From positions 22,320,001 to 22,384,000 of the forward strand of contig OZ316892.1 of NCBI GenBank assembly GCA_973895155.1: a stretch of DNA of 64,000 nt, in the 5' to 3' direction. Below, piece by piece: positions 1 to 11,083 of this stretch. The notes under the pieces were generated by a model that was not told where the DNA came from, searched no databases, and worked only from the letters and a program-made list of their open reading frames with translations. Each line of letters starts with the position of its first letter. Within the stretch, counting starts at the first letter, position 1. Source of the stretch: Marsupella aquatica. Its lineage: Eukaryota; Marchantiophyta. Both the position numbers and the translations under genes were made by a program.

Positions 1-890
1 CTGCTGCCCTCCCCGTGCACCTGCCCACTTCCCCCCCCCCACACACACACACACACCTTGGAAAAACTTTTATTTGTAGAGTTTTGGGGTGACTGTGATC
101 TATGGTTCAAATTGAGAAATCCCTTGAGATCTACAGATGGGTGTTCTCCAATATAGCAATGATTGAAAAATAATATTAGTTATATTCCTCTCCACTATAT
201 GCTACCTGCACTAGTTGTGCCTCCCCCAAATGTAATAGAGACCCTATATTCCTCACAATACTAATCATGTGTGTCAAATAAGCCTCACCCAGATGATTAC
301 CTACACATCATGATGGTTTAACTATTGTGGGTTGTTCATCCTAAGCAAGTATAGCTTTTAGGTTATGTACTTAAAGTTGATCAATTTTGGGTGTACTTTT
401 TAAGGTGCTTGGTTCCTGGAATTCCCCTAGCACCCCCTCTGAATTTACAACAGGCACCCCAAATAAGGTTTCTAGTTCACTCTTGCACCCTCACACTGAG
501 TCATCCGTAATTATACCTTCTCAGATTTTCTATATAACCATGATGGCACCTTTTTCAGTGGGTCACTATGTGTTATCCTCTACAGCTCTCTAGGTAATAA
601 ATATAATAAATTCAATCTAAATTACGGGTCTGTCATTGTGTTTTGTTTGCCATTTGCAAACATACAATACTTACCGACAGTTAGCAACAGTATGTTTTTG
701 CCCTGTTTCCCCCGGCCCTTTGTTGGGTCTTGTATCTTTTGTTTCCTGTGTCCCAGCTCTTCCCGTGTTTCCCTTCATTGTGGGGTCATATTTTTTACTC
801 TTTGGTAGTACTATAATATATTTACTTACAACGAACCCACATAAAGACCAATTGAGGTCACCAGTAGATTTCTTGCTTCATGTTTTTGTA
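1..890. other. Non-genic DNA before peptide locus A
   Basis: I see no gene. The short open frames here (for example 387-593 and 636-959) are compositionally random and lack a recognisable domain. The segment begins with a C-run followed by an AC microsatellite. The recognisable duplicated block begins only at about 900-910. Confidence 0.6.
31..56. repeat. Poly-C and (AC)n microsatellite
   Basis: Ten C residues are followed by eight AC dinucleotides. This is a simple sequence repeat with no other signal. Confidence 0.95.
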
Positions 891-1092
891 TTATGCCGGC
901 ATGCACTCGGCGGCGGCATTATCCTTCCTCTCTCGTTGCCACCACGACCGACCTTGTAACAGACTACAGGGTCCACCACTCGGTTTGGCCCTCGATCTGT
1001 GGTCCGATTATACCTACGCTGGTCTTACGGATGCCGGTGACCAAGTTGCTGACCATGCCAGGGAGAGAGCAAGTTCTCACAGAATGATCGAG

Positions 1093-1359
1093 TATATAAA
1101 GTACTCCGACCGTTCTCAATATTCAACAGCATTCTTCTACACATTCAGCTAGTCACTAAGTTAGTAAGTGAAGCTCGATCTCCGAAGGAAAAGCTCACAA
1201 CATTCAGGATCTACTGTAGAAATTAAAGCAGGTGCTCCATCGCTTGGACCTAGCTGTCGATCAACATCGAGTAGAGAATCTCTCTTTTCCTTGTTGTCGC
1301 ATTCTTGGCACGGCTACCGGCGACGGTACACATTTGCTAGTCATACGTTTGTTGCCGAG
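1093..1359 (+). promoter_or_regulatory. TATA box and AUG-free 5' leader of peptide locus A
   Basis: TATATAAA lies at 1093-1100. From there to the peptide start at 1360 there is no ATG on the + strand, so a scanning ribosome would reach the peptide first. The region from about 910 onward aligns with 23,400-23,815 (locus D), including the TATA box, the CATTCTTCTACACATTCA stretch just after it, and the end of the leader (ACGTTTGTTGC). Upstream are TGACC-type motifs (around 1038 and 1051) that resemble W-box cores, but this is only suggestive. No transcription start has been measured. Confidence 0.7.
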
Positions 1360-1434
1360 ATGGATCCCAACGACATGTTTTATGGCGATGACGATCCAGC
1401 GTGGTTGAATGCCACCAACGATGACGACCAATGA
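1360..1434 (+). CDS. Micropeptide A1 (type I, 24 aa)
   Basis: The ORF reads MDPNDMFYGDDDPAWL, then NATNDDDQ, then TGA. It is strongly acidic with an aromatic pair (F7, Y8) and one Trp (W15), and has no signal peptide, membrane segment or Cys. ATG 1360 is the first ATG downstream of the TATA box at 1093 and has purine at -3 and G at +4. An upstream in-frame ATG at 1168 gives an 88-aa reading frame, but the matching leader in locus D does not conserve it, so I reject that extension. The extra Gln arises because the TAA of sister units is CAA here, followed at once by TGA. The function is unknown. Confidence rests on 19 related copies in the window. Confidence 0.8.
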   Translation: MDPNDMFYGDDDPAWLNATNDDDQ

Positions 1435-1684
1435 ACGCGCAGCCTGCTCCAACTCGATCATTCTGCGGGGAGCTCAAATTTCATGCGTCGTTGGTACTTA
1501 CTAGTATGCAACGTTAGCTCACTCATTTGGCTAGAGACAGATCCAGGATCATCCTGAAACAAGATAGATTCTAGCTCAATTCCACATTTTTATCAGTTTA
1601 TCAGTTATCTAGTATCAAAGTTTAGGCTTTGGAATTTTGGCCCGGATTTCGAAAGAAAAATTGGGTTGTGCCAGTGTGACTGAA

Positions 1685-1756
1685 ATGGATCCCAACGACA
1701 TGTTCTATGGTGACGACGATCCAGCGTGGTTGAATGCCACCAACGATGACGACTAA
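1685..1756 (+). CDS. Micropeptide A2 (type I, 23 aa)
   Basis: This is the second unit of the five-unit cluster. The peptide is MDPNDMFYGDDDPAWL plus NATNDDD, ending in TAA. The preceding context GTGTGACTGAA is shared with A3, and the following spacer (AACGCGCAGCC, then CCAACTCGATC) is shared with A1, A3, D1 and D2, so the cluster grew by local duplication of an ORF-plus-spacer unit. No TATA box lies between A1 and A2. If transcribed from 1093, this ORF would be a downstream cistron of a polycistronic message. Confidence 0.75.
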   Translation: MDPNDMFYGDDDPAWLNATNDDD

Positions 1757-1873
1757 TGAACGCGCAGCCTTTTCCAACTCGATCCTTCTGCGGGGAAATT
1801 GATGCATCCTTCGTACTTACTAGTATCCAACGTTAATTAGCGCAAAGCTAGGTGCTGCCGTAGTGTGACTGAA

Positions 1874-1945
1874 ATGGATCCCAACGACATGTTCTATGGT
1901 GACGACGATCCAGCGTGGTTGAATGCCACTAACGATGACGACTAA
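1874..1945 (+). CDS. Micropeptide A3 (type I, 23 aa)
   Basis: The protein is identical to A2 with small nucleotide differences, such as ACT for the Thr codon. It starts 189 nt after A2. Locus D has one unit fewer, and A3 is the best candidate for the unit absent there. The spacer after it (to 2082) carries an extra short duplication of TTAATTAGCGCAAAGCT-like sequence. Confidence 0.75.
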   Translation: MDPNDMFYGDDDPAWLNATNDDD

Positions 1946-2082
1946 TGAACGCGCAGCCTTTTCCAACTCGATCATTCTGCGGGGAAATTGATGCATCCTT
2001 CGTACTTTATCCAACGTTAATTAGACACGTGTGTTAATTAGCGCAAAGCTGGGTGCTGCACTGCTGCCGTAGTGTCACTGAA

Positions 2083-2154
2083 ATGGATCCCAACTACATG
2101 TTCTATGGTGACGACGATCCAGCATGGTTGAATGCCACCAACGAGGACGACTAA
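2083..2154 (+). CDS. Micropeptide A4 (type I variant, 23 aa)
   Basis: The ORF reads MDPNYMFYGDDDPAWL plus NATNEDD, ending in TAA. The substitutions D5 to Y and D21 to E leave the aromatic and PAWL core intact. Its upstream context GTGTCACTGAA matches D3, which identifies D3 as its counterpart in the duplicated segment. Confidence 0.7.
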   Translation: MDPNYMFYGDDDPAWLNATNEDD

Positions 2155-2268
2155 TCAACGCGCAGCCTTCTTCAACTCGATCATTCCGCGGGGAGATCAA
2201 TTTTCATGCATCTTGGGGCCAGTATGCAACGTTAGCTCAAAGCTGGGTGGTGCCATAGACTCACTCAA

Positions 2269-2340
2269 GTGGATCCCAACGATGTGTTTTACGGTGATTC
2301 TCCACCATGGTTGACTGCCTCCAATGGCAACGACAGCTGA
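2269..2340 (+). pseudogene. Micropeptide A5, start codon lost
   Basis: The frame is intact and ends in TGA, but it begins with GTG where the others have ATG, and one Asp codon of the GDD stretch is missing, giving FYGDSPPWLTASNGNDS. It resembles D4 (24,554), which keeps the ATG and the Asp codon but is frameshifted. The two copies have decayed by different mutations after the segmental duplication. Confidence 0.7.
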
Positions 2341-2760
2341 AAATTTAGATGGCCTTCTGCATCGTTCCGAGTTGATACTTTAGAGCCTTACAAACTAAGG
2401 CAAGATCTGTCGGAATTTGAATGAACAGGTCCAGTCCAGTCGGCTCGATTTACTCAGGCTTAATTAGCTCGCAACAATGTCATTCAATCGACCCAAAAGA
2501 ATGACTTCAGCCTGCAGCTGCAGCGAGAACTATGGGAGATCTGAAACATTGGCTCAGCCTCAATTGCTGACGTCCAGGGTACAACACCGCTGGTACCATC
2601 GTAGATGAAAACGCCATCTGACTCTTGTAAAATATGAAAAACGCCGTCATCTGGACTCTTGTAAAATATTAGATAAGTAGGATGTAGTAGTAGTAACGTT
2701 CTCATTATTATGAGCAACACTCAACTGTCTGCACATTTGCAGAAGATAGAAATTGACATC
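2341..2760 (+). ncRNA. Conserved downstream block of locus A (candidate structured 3' region)
   Basis: This region aligns with 24,610-25,200 downstream of locus D, including GGCTCGATTTACT, AGAATGACTTCAGCCTG and TGGCTCAGCCTCAA. The sequence ACAACACCGCTGG at 2581 corresponds to the AAGCACCGTTGG core found after B-G. The TCTTGTAAAATAT motif occurs twice, at about 2625 and 2660. A hairpin with stem CTCAT/ATGAG lies near 2700-2714. Part of the block seen in other loci (the GTG...CAC hairpin) is missing. It may be a 3' UTR or a separate non-coding RNA; the sequence alone cannot decide. Confidence 0.4.
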
Positions 2761-4786
2761 ATTTTTTTATCCATTTGATTCAATGTATCAGAACTGCCCT
2801 ATTCTTTACAAGTAAAATAAATAATTCTTTGTTCGAAGGACCTAATTTCGACCATTTCTACTACAAGTCGATCACCTAGCAAACTGCTTAAATAGATGAA
2901 TTATGTGGCTCTATGTACGTGAGGCATGCTATCTGTTTCTTGTTCCTAGTAAGAGTGGAATTTTATCACACTGTATGATCATTTCCATCACCTGCTGACC
3001 AATGAATCCTCTCAAACTAGGACGTTGCACTCACATTTCAACTGAAACAATTGTGGGATTTTCTCTGAATGGGATGCATTTTAGTGTTAACTTGATTCTC
3101 GCCATTATTTTTCTCAGTCTACTTTTCAGTAATTTAGGTCAGCAATACCTAGCAAAAAACTTGTATGCTACATATTGCAACAAATAACACTTCATTTGAG
3201 AGCATAAATTCAACTAGCATAAAGTTATTCAAGTTAGTCCAGTAAGTTAATTTTTTCCCCATCTCTCACTGGAAAACCCACATACTTCTCCTCCTCAACT
3301 CACAGAAAACCGGGCAGAAAACCAACTGAACTTTTCTCACTGTTTAGTTACATGTAATTTTGAAGTTGCTATTTGCTATATGGGAAATGAAATTTTCAGA
3401 ATTTGTCTTATTCATGATTTTTGTTTCATGTATTTATTTCAACATCAAGGGGCATCCTTTGTATTATAGAAATTTTAATTAATTTTTGAACGCCTTTAAT
3501 TTTTGGTTCAAAAACTAATTCTGGCAGCCCTCTTAATTTTTAATCCCAATGACTTTAATTTCTATTACTTTAACAAAGTTCTTAAGTTTTCTCATGAGAA
3601 AGAAAAATGATTCTAAATAAACTTGAACACGTGGTGTCTTACTTTCCACTCGTGACTTTCTTCCTAAGTTTATGGTTTATAAGTGCACACATCTTAGTGT
3701 CTTTGTGTCATAGCACCTGAGTGTATTTTTCATTGGTCACTATGTGCATTTATTTGCATGTACTATTCTAGTTCTACTCTCTTATTTTATCCATTTACAT
3801 ATCATTACAAGACAAAATATCAAGCATGTTCCAGTATGTGCTTGCTATATCTCACACAATTCATTTTGTATGAGTTTACATGCAAAGCATCACAGACGAC
3901 CGTAAGTAGTGTGTACGTGACACTGATTAAGGTCACAATTCAAGTAAAATAGTCTCACACAAAATTGTCTCACAAATCCTAAAGGGAATAATCAAAATCT
4001 GCACATATTTGATGACAGATCACAAAATTCACACATGCTGCTCACACGTACATATATTGAAGCAAACGTTCAATTCTGTACAAAAAAATTCAGCACATTC
4101 TAATGGTACCATAGTTCCAACCAGAATTGGCAGTTACAGTCAAGGATAATAAAAAATGCAAAGACCATCATTGCTGATTGCAAAAACTTTGTCAACATGT
4201 CAAGAACGACATCAAACTTTGGAAATTTCACTAAACAGTGAGAGTGAAATACACTGAGAGTGAAATACACTCAAAATGGTTCTGAAACCCAAAGAGGCTA
4301 CTTTGTGGTAGCTTACTTGAGTAGAGATTGATAGATCTTGGGTTCAACTATTGTGAGCTAACCTTCCCAACTATTGTGGCTGACTCTTCCCTTTCTATGA
4401 GGTTTCACAGATTTCAGTTTAAAAAGATAAATAAAAATAAAAATGTTTCTGAAGACTTAAAACTTCTTAGCCTAACAATCAATGACAAAAGGAATTTCCT
4501 TCTATAAGTCACGGGAATTGAATTGAATGCTATCCGTTGTGCAGGCAGTCACTGCCGGTAGCCGGTCGGTGCAGGTTAGCTGTGCATAGAATACAGTTAA
4601 ATACGTCAAATGTGTCACTGGTAACATCCAACAGGCCATGTCCTGGTGGTAGATGGGTGAGAGTGTGGCAAGAGAGGGTGCGGGTTTGAATCTCACCTGC
4701 CCCATTCTCCCTTTTAACACAGATCCCCCCAAAGTGGGATATAGAGGTCTCTAGTGACATTAGTATTTGTTTTTATTCTACCCCAG

Positions 4787-4874
4787 AGTTAACACACATT
4801 CTCCCCAAAAAGTGGGGTTCACTAGCACCTAGTTAACACACATTCTCCCCAAAAAGTGGGGTTCACTAGAACCT
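4787..4874. repeat. 44-bp tandem duplication
   Basis: Two units (4787-4830 and 4831-4874) differ at very few positions. Each contains ACACATTCTCCCC and AAAGTGGGGTTCACTAG. Confidence 0.9.
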
Positions 4875-4916
4875 AGTGACACTTAGAATTTTTTCATTCA
4901 AGGAGATGAACCCGCT

Positions 4917-5012
4917 GTAGCAGTTTCTGGTCAATGTTCACTCAACTACAAGACAACATTAATTGTAGCAGTTTCTGGTCAATATTCACTTAACTACAAG
5001 ACAACATTAATT
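4917..5012. repeat. 48-bp tandem duplication
   Basis: Two units start with GTAGCAGTTTCTGG at 4917 and 4965 and end in ACAACATTAATT. They differ by two or three substitutions. Confidence 0.9.
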
Positions 5013-5619
5013 GTAAAACATGTGACTCGTAGAAGTGAGTCAAAAGGAGATGCAAATTACAGAACTTGTAACAGTTTGATTTAATATTGCACCTTGAACG
5101 GGACCAAGTTCACTCTTGTTCTCTACTAGTCAATCTTTGACACAAAGCCCAATCATGTTCTCAATCAGTCAATCTTTGACAACAAAGTTCAATCATGTTC
5201 TGTTCAATGATGTTCTCAATCAGTCAATTTTTGACAGCTACTAATAAGCCAAAACACAAGAAGACTTTACAGCTGACATGCACATAAACACATGTGACTT
5301 CTTAACACATGTGACTGCTGCTCTGCACGCATTAAAGAGGATTCAGCCGATGGTTTCTTCAGCATATGAATTTTGGTTCCCCATGCATCGATTAGACTTA
5401 GCATTTAAGCCCAAATTGTTTTTAAATTTTTTTCTGGAAATTTTCACCCTCATCTTTTCTTGCTCCACAGGAAAGAAACTTTATGGTCGGCTAGGGTACT
5501 AGTGGGAGACCTTGGGGAAACGGTTTCAGGATAAAGGGTGCACATGAACTAGGCTACACTAGCTAAGGGCTTCAAATGAACTTGACACCATAGGATAAGG
5601 CACCCACCTTGATATACTA

Positions 5620-5959
5620 CTACACTGTTCACCATAATCAGTGTGACTAACACTAATTCAAGAGTGCCCATTTTCAGGGTCTATTCGCGAATTAGTGTTA
5701 GTCACACTAATTTTGTGCTAACACTATTTTTGCGCACATGAATTAGTGTTACTATGGTCTTAAGAGTGACAAAATAGAGAGAAAGAAACTATTTTGAAAA
5801 ATCCACAATAATTAGTGTTACTTTTGACTAAATATTATCCATTTTTTTACAAGAAATTTAAACTAAAGTGAAAAAATATGTTTTGAAAACTAACAAAAAT
5901 TAGTGTTACTTGGACTCAAAATCAGTTTTACCAAAATCAGTGTTATGTGAACAGCGTAG
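5620..5959. mobile_element. hAT-like MITE, 340 bp
   Basis: The ends are CTACACTGTTCAC and GTGAACAGCGTAG, an imperfect terminal inverted repeat. They are flanked by ATATACTA (5612-5619) and ATATACCA (5960-5967), an 8-bp target-site duplication with one mismatch. The interior is rich in ATTAGTGTTA and its complement, so a transcript would fold on itself. It has no coding capacity. The paralogous spacer around 26.05 kb lacks it, so it inserted after the segmental duplication. Confidence 0.75.
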
Positions 5960-8280
5960 ATATACCAGCTTTTTTTTAGTGGCAAAAATTTGCTAGATTC
6001 CACCTCCCCAAAATCCACTTTTGGCAAAAACTGGCTACTATTTTGTTGTCTCATTAGCCAGAATCTAACTGTCAGCCTTAAATCTAGGGAGATCAGACTG
6101 TGAAACTTTTTGAGCATCTTCTCCTGCACACACTTTACACTGGCCAACACACTTTACATTGGCCAACTTTTTGAGTATCTTCTCTTTCACACACTTACAT
6201 TGGTCACCGGCTAAACAGTGAAATCCTTACAAAAATACATTGGTTAGTACCCATTGCTGCTGTTCAAGGCTACTGTCTTGAGGATTATTAGTAGCCGACT
6301 CTCTAGAACAACCAGGTGGAAAGTCCAGTCAAACTTTGACTGTCCTCCAACATGCAGAAAGGGAAACTCAAGTCCTAGATGCCAACAGTAATTCATAACT
6401 GCACGTTTTTTAAGTTTTAAAAGCACAATTGGAGACACCCCATTCTCCAATGTCATTTCCAATAAGTCAGCCTAACGATATATTAAGGTTGTGCTTTCTA
6501 ACATTCCCAGTGTGATTGAGCATTTAGAGAAATATATCGTGGTGCAAAGGATATTGTTGAAAAAGAAATTTGTTAGAATATACTATTGCACAAAAAATGT
6601 TGTTGGGTAAAAGATATCATCAAAATACGGGAGACCGCAGCCACAAAACTTTGATAAAATGAAAATAGTATTTTCTCTTTATATTTCTTTTTTTATCTTT
6701 TTCACCTTGCACAAAAAATATTCTTGAATAAAATTAAGGTGTCATTGCACAAAAGACAACTGTGACCTATAACAAAATGAGAGGTGTTTTTCTTTATTTT
6801 TCTCTTCTGTTCCTTTTAAACCTTACCCCCTCCTTTTCTCTCATTTTCACTAGTTTTGGTCTCTGTTTTTTCTCATTCACCATCACTCTACTCGCTCCCC
6901 CCCCCCCTCCTGCAAGGCTGGAGCCCTTTGAGGGCCCGCCCTACATTCCAAGTGCGCCTCTAGCCCGACACCTTGCCATCAATGCCTATGCCATGCTCTT
7001 TACTTTGCCTTTGGTCCTGAATGCTTTTGTTTTTTTGCATTGAAAATTAGAATGCAAATGATTGTAAGAATCACCACAAATATTAGGAGAATAGTTTTTT
7101 TATTGATTAGTGTATGCAATACTCTATTGACTAAAATACTATATGCAATTAAGCTATTCCTACTAGTATAATTACACAAAAATATGTTCCATCACAATAT
7201 TGAATATGTATAATATTTACTTGCATATGAATATGTACAATATTTACTTGCATGTGAGTATGTACAATTTTTACTTGCATGGACAATGGAGGGTACTTTC
7301 AGGGTAGTGCATTGTGTTAAACTCTTGCACTTTTGTTGTTGTCTCATTTGATTTTTTATTGCTTGGACAATTGTGCAACTCTTTTTGAGTCGCACTAAAC
7401 TAAATTCACACTTTGACTTTATTCCTTATCTTTGACCCAATTTTTCAATTTTTGTGGCCTGCACATTTGAATTTTTGACGCATCTTCGTATTATAGTTTT
7501 TGATGAGGTTGTGACCATGCAAGGGCTCTAGCAAGGCAATATTTTGTCATAGGTACACAATCTACTTGTCTGGATACCCCTCCTAATCTAAACTTGGTCA
7601 TTTCCAAGATTTCTCATTGGTTGGTGTTTTAATCATCAAGAACTATAATTAACATGTTGATCATTTATTTTGCAATGGTAGTCTTTCAAATTTGCAAGGC
7701 CCAAAAAATAAAGAATCTTACAAAGAGAAAGAATAATAAACACAAACACAATTACATTTAGTGTGAAGAAAAGAGTGACACTTTTTTTCCAAGCAAGAAA
7801 TGTGACTGCCAAATGATACACAAGAATCAAGTCACCATCACCATCCATGCATATAAATTGCTACTCCCTCTATCTCCCTCTACCATTCTTCACCACTATA
7901 TCACCTATCCCAGATTGTCCCTTTACAAACTAATTAAAAAGGGAACCAATCTTCACCCTTCCAATCATCAAAACATTTTTTTCACACCATCAAATTTATC
8001 CATACACACACAATCTAGAATAAATGGCTGCCCAAACTGCCCTTAGTCAGCTCGCATCTACCCAAGATAAAAATTTGAAAAGCTTTGAATATAAATAAAT
8101 TTTAAGATATTAATCTCTCTAAAAATTTAAATGAAGAAGAACATTATATTTCCTGTCACTTGATTGTGCTTGGACTCTATGATGTGGTGTCCGCTATCTT
8201 GCATCTCGCCCTGTTCACTGCCCATCCTAGTCCCCAATGCGTGTTGCTTGCCCTGGCTGGCCCGCTGGCTTGATTGACTT
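5960..8280. other. Non-genic spacer
   Basis: I see no gene. Part of this stretch (about 6260-6510) aligns loosely with 27,540-27,770, sharing GACTGTC/GACTCAC, ATGCAGAAAGG/ATACAGAAGG and GCTTTCTAACATTCCCA. It is therefore a colinear piece of the A-C/D-F duplication. The 93-aa frame at 6762-7043 is pyrimidine-rich low complexity. Confidence 0.5.
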
Positions 8281-8975
8281 CTCGGGGGGGGGGGGGGGGG
8301 GGTCACTACATGGAGGGCCATACATCGCATGCGACGTTTTAGGGTTTGACCCCCCTAACTTATAAGTGAAATTTTTTTTTGTGCAAAACTCTTTCTTTCT
8401 TTAAATTTTGTCATTTTTACTAAAAAACCCCTAAAAACTTTAAATGTTGAGCATAGACGACATTCGCAACGGCAAGCCCATGAACCATCCAACGCACAAT
8501 AGTCGACACACAGAGATACGTGGTTCACCTCCACATGAGGCTACGTCCACGGGAACACACAAGAGCTTTACTGCACTCTAGGCCAATCGGCCATACCAAG
8601 CATCCACAGCACAAGCTCTCCCTATCTCTCAACTAGCTCCATAACAATGAGCCTAAGTTCCACCAGGGTCTGGCATCAGCCCTGGCTATATACACAATAA
8701 CACTACCGCTAACATTAGCTAAGTCCTAACCCAAGTTAGACTAACTGTGGTTAGCTCATGAGTCACAAGACTAGAGGAATATCTAACATTAAAGAAAGTA
8801 TTTTTTACAATTAAATAGGCCTATGTGTTCTTTAAAGTTGATTAGTCAATAAAACATGCCCTATGTGTTCTTCCACCAAACTTTGAAAGTCTTCCGCCAC
8901 ACCTATTTAAATGGGCCTATACTTTGTTGCACGTGATGTGCCACTTCCGTGGAAGTGACCCCCCCCCCCCCCGAG
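8281..8975. mobile_element. hAT-type MITE (GGGGTYTCAC family), split by a solo LTR
   Basis: The element starts CTCGGGGG (with an expanded G run at 8284-8302) and ends CCCCGAG (with an expanded C run). It is flanked by a perfect 8-bp duplication ATTGACTT at 8273-8280 and 8976-8983. The interior matches other family members at GCACGTGATGTGCCA near the 3' end. Removing the nested LTR and its 5-bp duplication leaves about 346 bp. Confidence 0.85.
8445..8788. mobile_element. Solo LTR, 344 bp, nested in the MITE
   Basis: The sequence begins TGTTGAGC and ends CTAACA, with a perfect 5-bp target duplication TTAAA at 8440-8444 and 8789-8793. The same family occurs at 61,342-61,673 and, inverted, at 36,595-36,947. 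No internal retrotransposon domain lies beside it, so it is a solo LTR left by recombination or a very small element. Confidence 0.85.
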
Positions 8976-9186
8976 ATTGACTTTGGTTTGTACTCTGGTA
9001 TCAACAACTTGGGTTTGTGTCGTGGTGCCCTTCATTTTTTGTGACCCCTCTATTCATAGATGGAAGCTTAGGCCGTGATACCACTTGCAATGTGAAGGAT
9101 GAGCTTAAGAGTGTTTATAAACTAATAAACACAATTTAAATAATTATAGAGATTTTTGGCAAGAGCAATAATTGCAACTATTGTGG

Positions 9187-9300
9187 GGCCTGGGGGTCTC
9201 ACTATATGGGGCTCCCATCACAGGTGGAATATTTAGAAGTCTCCAACACCCCAAAACTTCAGAAAAAGTTGGAATTTTTTTAACCTCTAATAATATTGGA
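9187..9300. mobile_element. Truncated GGGGTYTCAC-family MITE
   Basis: CCTGGGGGTCTCACTATATG matches the left end of the family seen at 40,552 and 44,980, but homology fades within about 100 bp and no right end or target duplication is visible. Confidence 0.45.
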
Positions 9301-9379
9301 TAGTTCAATACATGTGCATTGCATTTATGATGTCGTGTCGGCCAAGATGTTGTTGAGAAAAAAGATATTGTGTCACCCA

Positions 9380-9700
9380 AGATGTCATTATGTGAAAGAT
9401 GTTGCCAAGAAAAAAATATGCCGTAACTAAGAATAATGAAGTTGTGTTGCCAAAGATCTCGTTATGTGAAAGATGTCATGAAGTAAAAAGATGTCGTGAA
9501 GTAAAAAGATGTTGTGAAGTAAAGAGATGTGGGGAAAAGGTGTTGAGAAGTAAAAAACTGCCACGGCGTGAAAGATGTTGCATCATGTAAAATGTTGTGA
9601 AGTAAAAATATGTCATGATGTCAAAGATGTTGTCAAGTAAGGATGGTGTTATGTGAAATTAAGATGTCACAAAGTAAAAAGATGTTGAGGCGCCTAAGAT
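9380..9700. repeat. Degenerate minisatellite
   Basis: About twenty imperfect copies of a 15-18 bp unit close to GATGTTGTGAAGTAAAAA follow one another. The open frame at 9399-9590 is a product of this repeat (CREVKR-like periodicity) and not a gene. Confidence 0.8.
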
Positions 9701-10782
9701 GTTGGAGGTTTGGAGATTTTGTTATTTTTATCTCCTTAGAGTTGGGGTTTGGGAGGGAGAGATGAGCACAGGGAAGATGGCAGCACGGGGGACTGGGGGG
9801 GGGGGGGGAGTGACAGGTGGTTGCACTGCTGTGCATTGAGGGTTAAGAGGAGAGGGTTGCAGGGAGAGAAGTGGAGGGACAGTTTTTTCAGCTTTATTCC
9901 TTTCTTTTTACAGTTTTGGTACTAACTTCCCACCCAAAACGTCACGTTAAATTCAAATGATGGCCACAACATTTTTTGATAGGGATAACAAAAAGCAAAA
10001 GCAGTAAACAGGAGACCTTAATTTCTTCTACTTGCAAACATTTACAAAGGCTTTCATAATGGAAAGTGAAAACTTTGAACAATGTTCATATCCTCCAATG
10101 CACACATCTATAGTTCTCTTGGAGACCAAATGCAGAAGAAATAGGTCTTTACAATGGCCTTTGTAATGACCTTCAAATAAGATAATCTATCTCTAATCAC
10201 TTTCCTAGCTTAATGTCATTCATGAATTATTTTATTTTTGTAATTAATTTCAGGGCATTTATCAGTAAAAATGCACATTCAACGCATGTATCGCCACATT
10301 ATTTTATTTCTCCTCTGCTTTTACTAAAGTAAGGAAAAAATAATTTTTAATCTAGCTTCAGGTGTGTTAACTTCTTATTCCTAATTATGATCAATATTAA
10401 TTCTCAAAACTTGAGCTAAAATGTATGCTCATAGAGACTAAATGTTTTAGGGTTTGACTGGATTTTCTTCTACACCGCGTCATGTACAACTTACCTCAAT
10501 CACAACAATTCACAATTTTTGTACCCTTCCCCTTGTAAAGAACTTGTTGACCACAGTTGAAATCTAGTACCCGCTGACCTTAAAATCCATTGGTCTTCCT
10601 TACTGAGTGTGCACTCCAGCACCCTTAAGGCAGGGCGGGGCTGGCATGGAGGAGGAGGAGGAGGAGGAGGGACTTGGGCGAGGCAAGGCAAGGGAAACAT
10701 GCAGCGAGGGAGCAGAAGTTGCGGCAAGGAGAGAGGATTGCGGACGGTGGGCTTGTGGGGGCTTGTCAAGGGAGGGAGCGAG
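9701..10782. other. Non-genic, purine-rich then AT-rich DNA
   Basis: I see no gene. Overlapping short frames at 10,500-10,860 on both strands come from GGA-repeat low complexity at about 10,648-10,670. A poly-G run lies at about 9789-9809. Confidence 0.5.
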
Positions 10783-11083
10783 CTTGGGGGTCTCATTTAA
10801 TGGAGTCCCCGATGGAGGCCTCCCCATCACCTGCAACATTTTTAGGCCTCGGACCCCTTAAAATGTAGGAAGTAACTTATTATTTTTTTCAACCCCTATA
10901 AAGTTGGAATATTCCAAATTTTTTGTTAGAAGGGCCCTAATGTTCTTATAAGTCTCAAAATTAGATCTAAAAAACCTTATTGTTTTTTTGAGAAAATTCT
11001 TAAGTCTTGCCTTTGAATCAATAAAATGACCGTATCCTTCGTCGCACGTGATGTGTCAGTTTTGTGAAAGTGAAACCTCTGAT
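10783..11083. mobile_element. hAT-type MITE (GGGGTYTCAC family), 301 bp
   Basis: The left end CTTGGGGGTCTCAT and right end GTGAAACCTCTGAT are flanked by GGAGCGAG and GGAGCAAG (8 bp, one mismatch). The interior shares CCCTATAAAGTTGGAATATTC, GTTCTTATAAGTCTCAAAAT and TTCGTCGCACGTGATGTG with the copies at 40,552 and 44,980. Confidence 0.8.

Larger units (their letters stand above)
2761..5619. other. Non-genic spacer between A and B, with short tandem duplications
   Basis: I see no supported gene; ORFs here are short and AT-driven. The first 250 nt still align with 25,200-25,450 behind locus D. The GACACCA.AGGATA.GG motif at about 5583 matches about 26,066, which marks a second anchor of the segmental duplication. 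Confidence 0.5.

Noticed and set aside
1168-1359. 88-aa protein ending in micropeptide A1
   Set aside because: The upstream frame begins with GTG rather than ATG, and the paralogous locus D leader is not open in that frame.
1261-2014. Minus-strand ORFs with a shared RSLVVIVGGIQPRWIVV motif (also at 23,714-24,198)
   Set aside because: They are the antisense reading of the micropeptide ORFs. Their similarity follows from the repeated sense units, and changes do not favour the antisense frame.
1360-2340. Micropeptides as conserved upstream ORFs of a larger gene
   Set aside because: No longer + strand ORF follows any of the loci within about 1 kb; what is conserved downstream is non-coding.
6762-7043. 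93-aa hydrophobic protein
   Set aside because: Pyrimidine-rich low complexity gives a Leu/Phe/Ser-rich frame by chance; no support from context.
9399-9590. Small Cys/Arg-rich protein
   Set aside because: It is a translation of the 15-18 bp minisatellite.
9380-9700. CRISPR-like array
   Set aside because: The repeats are degenerate and contiguous with no unique spacers, and the window is a plant genome.
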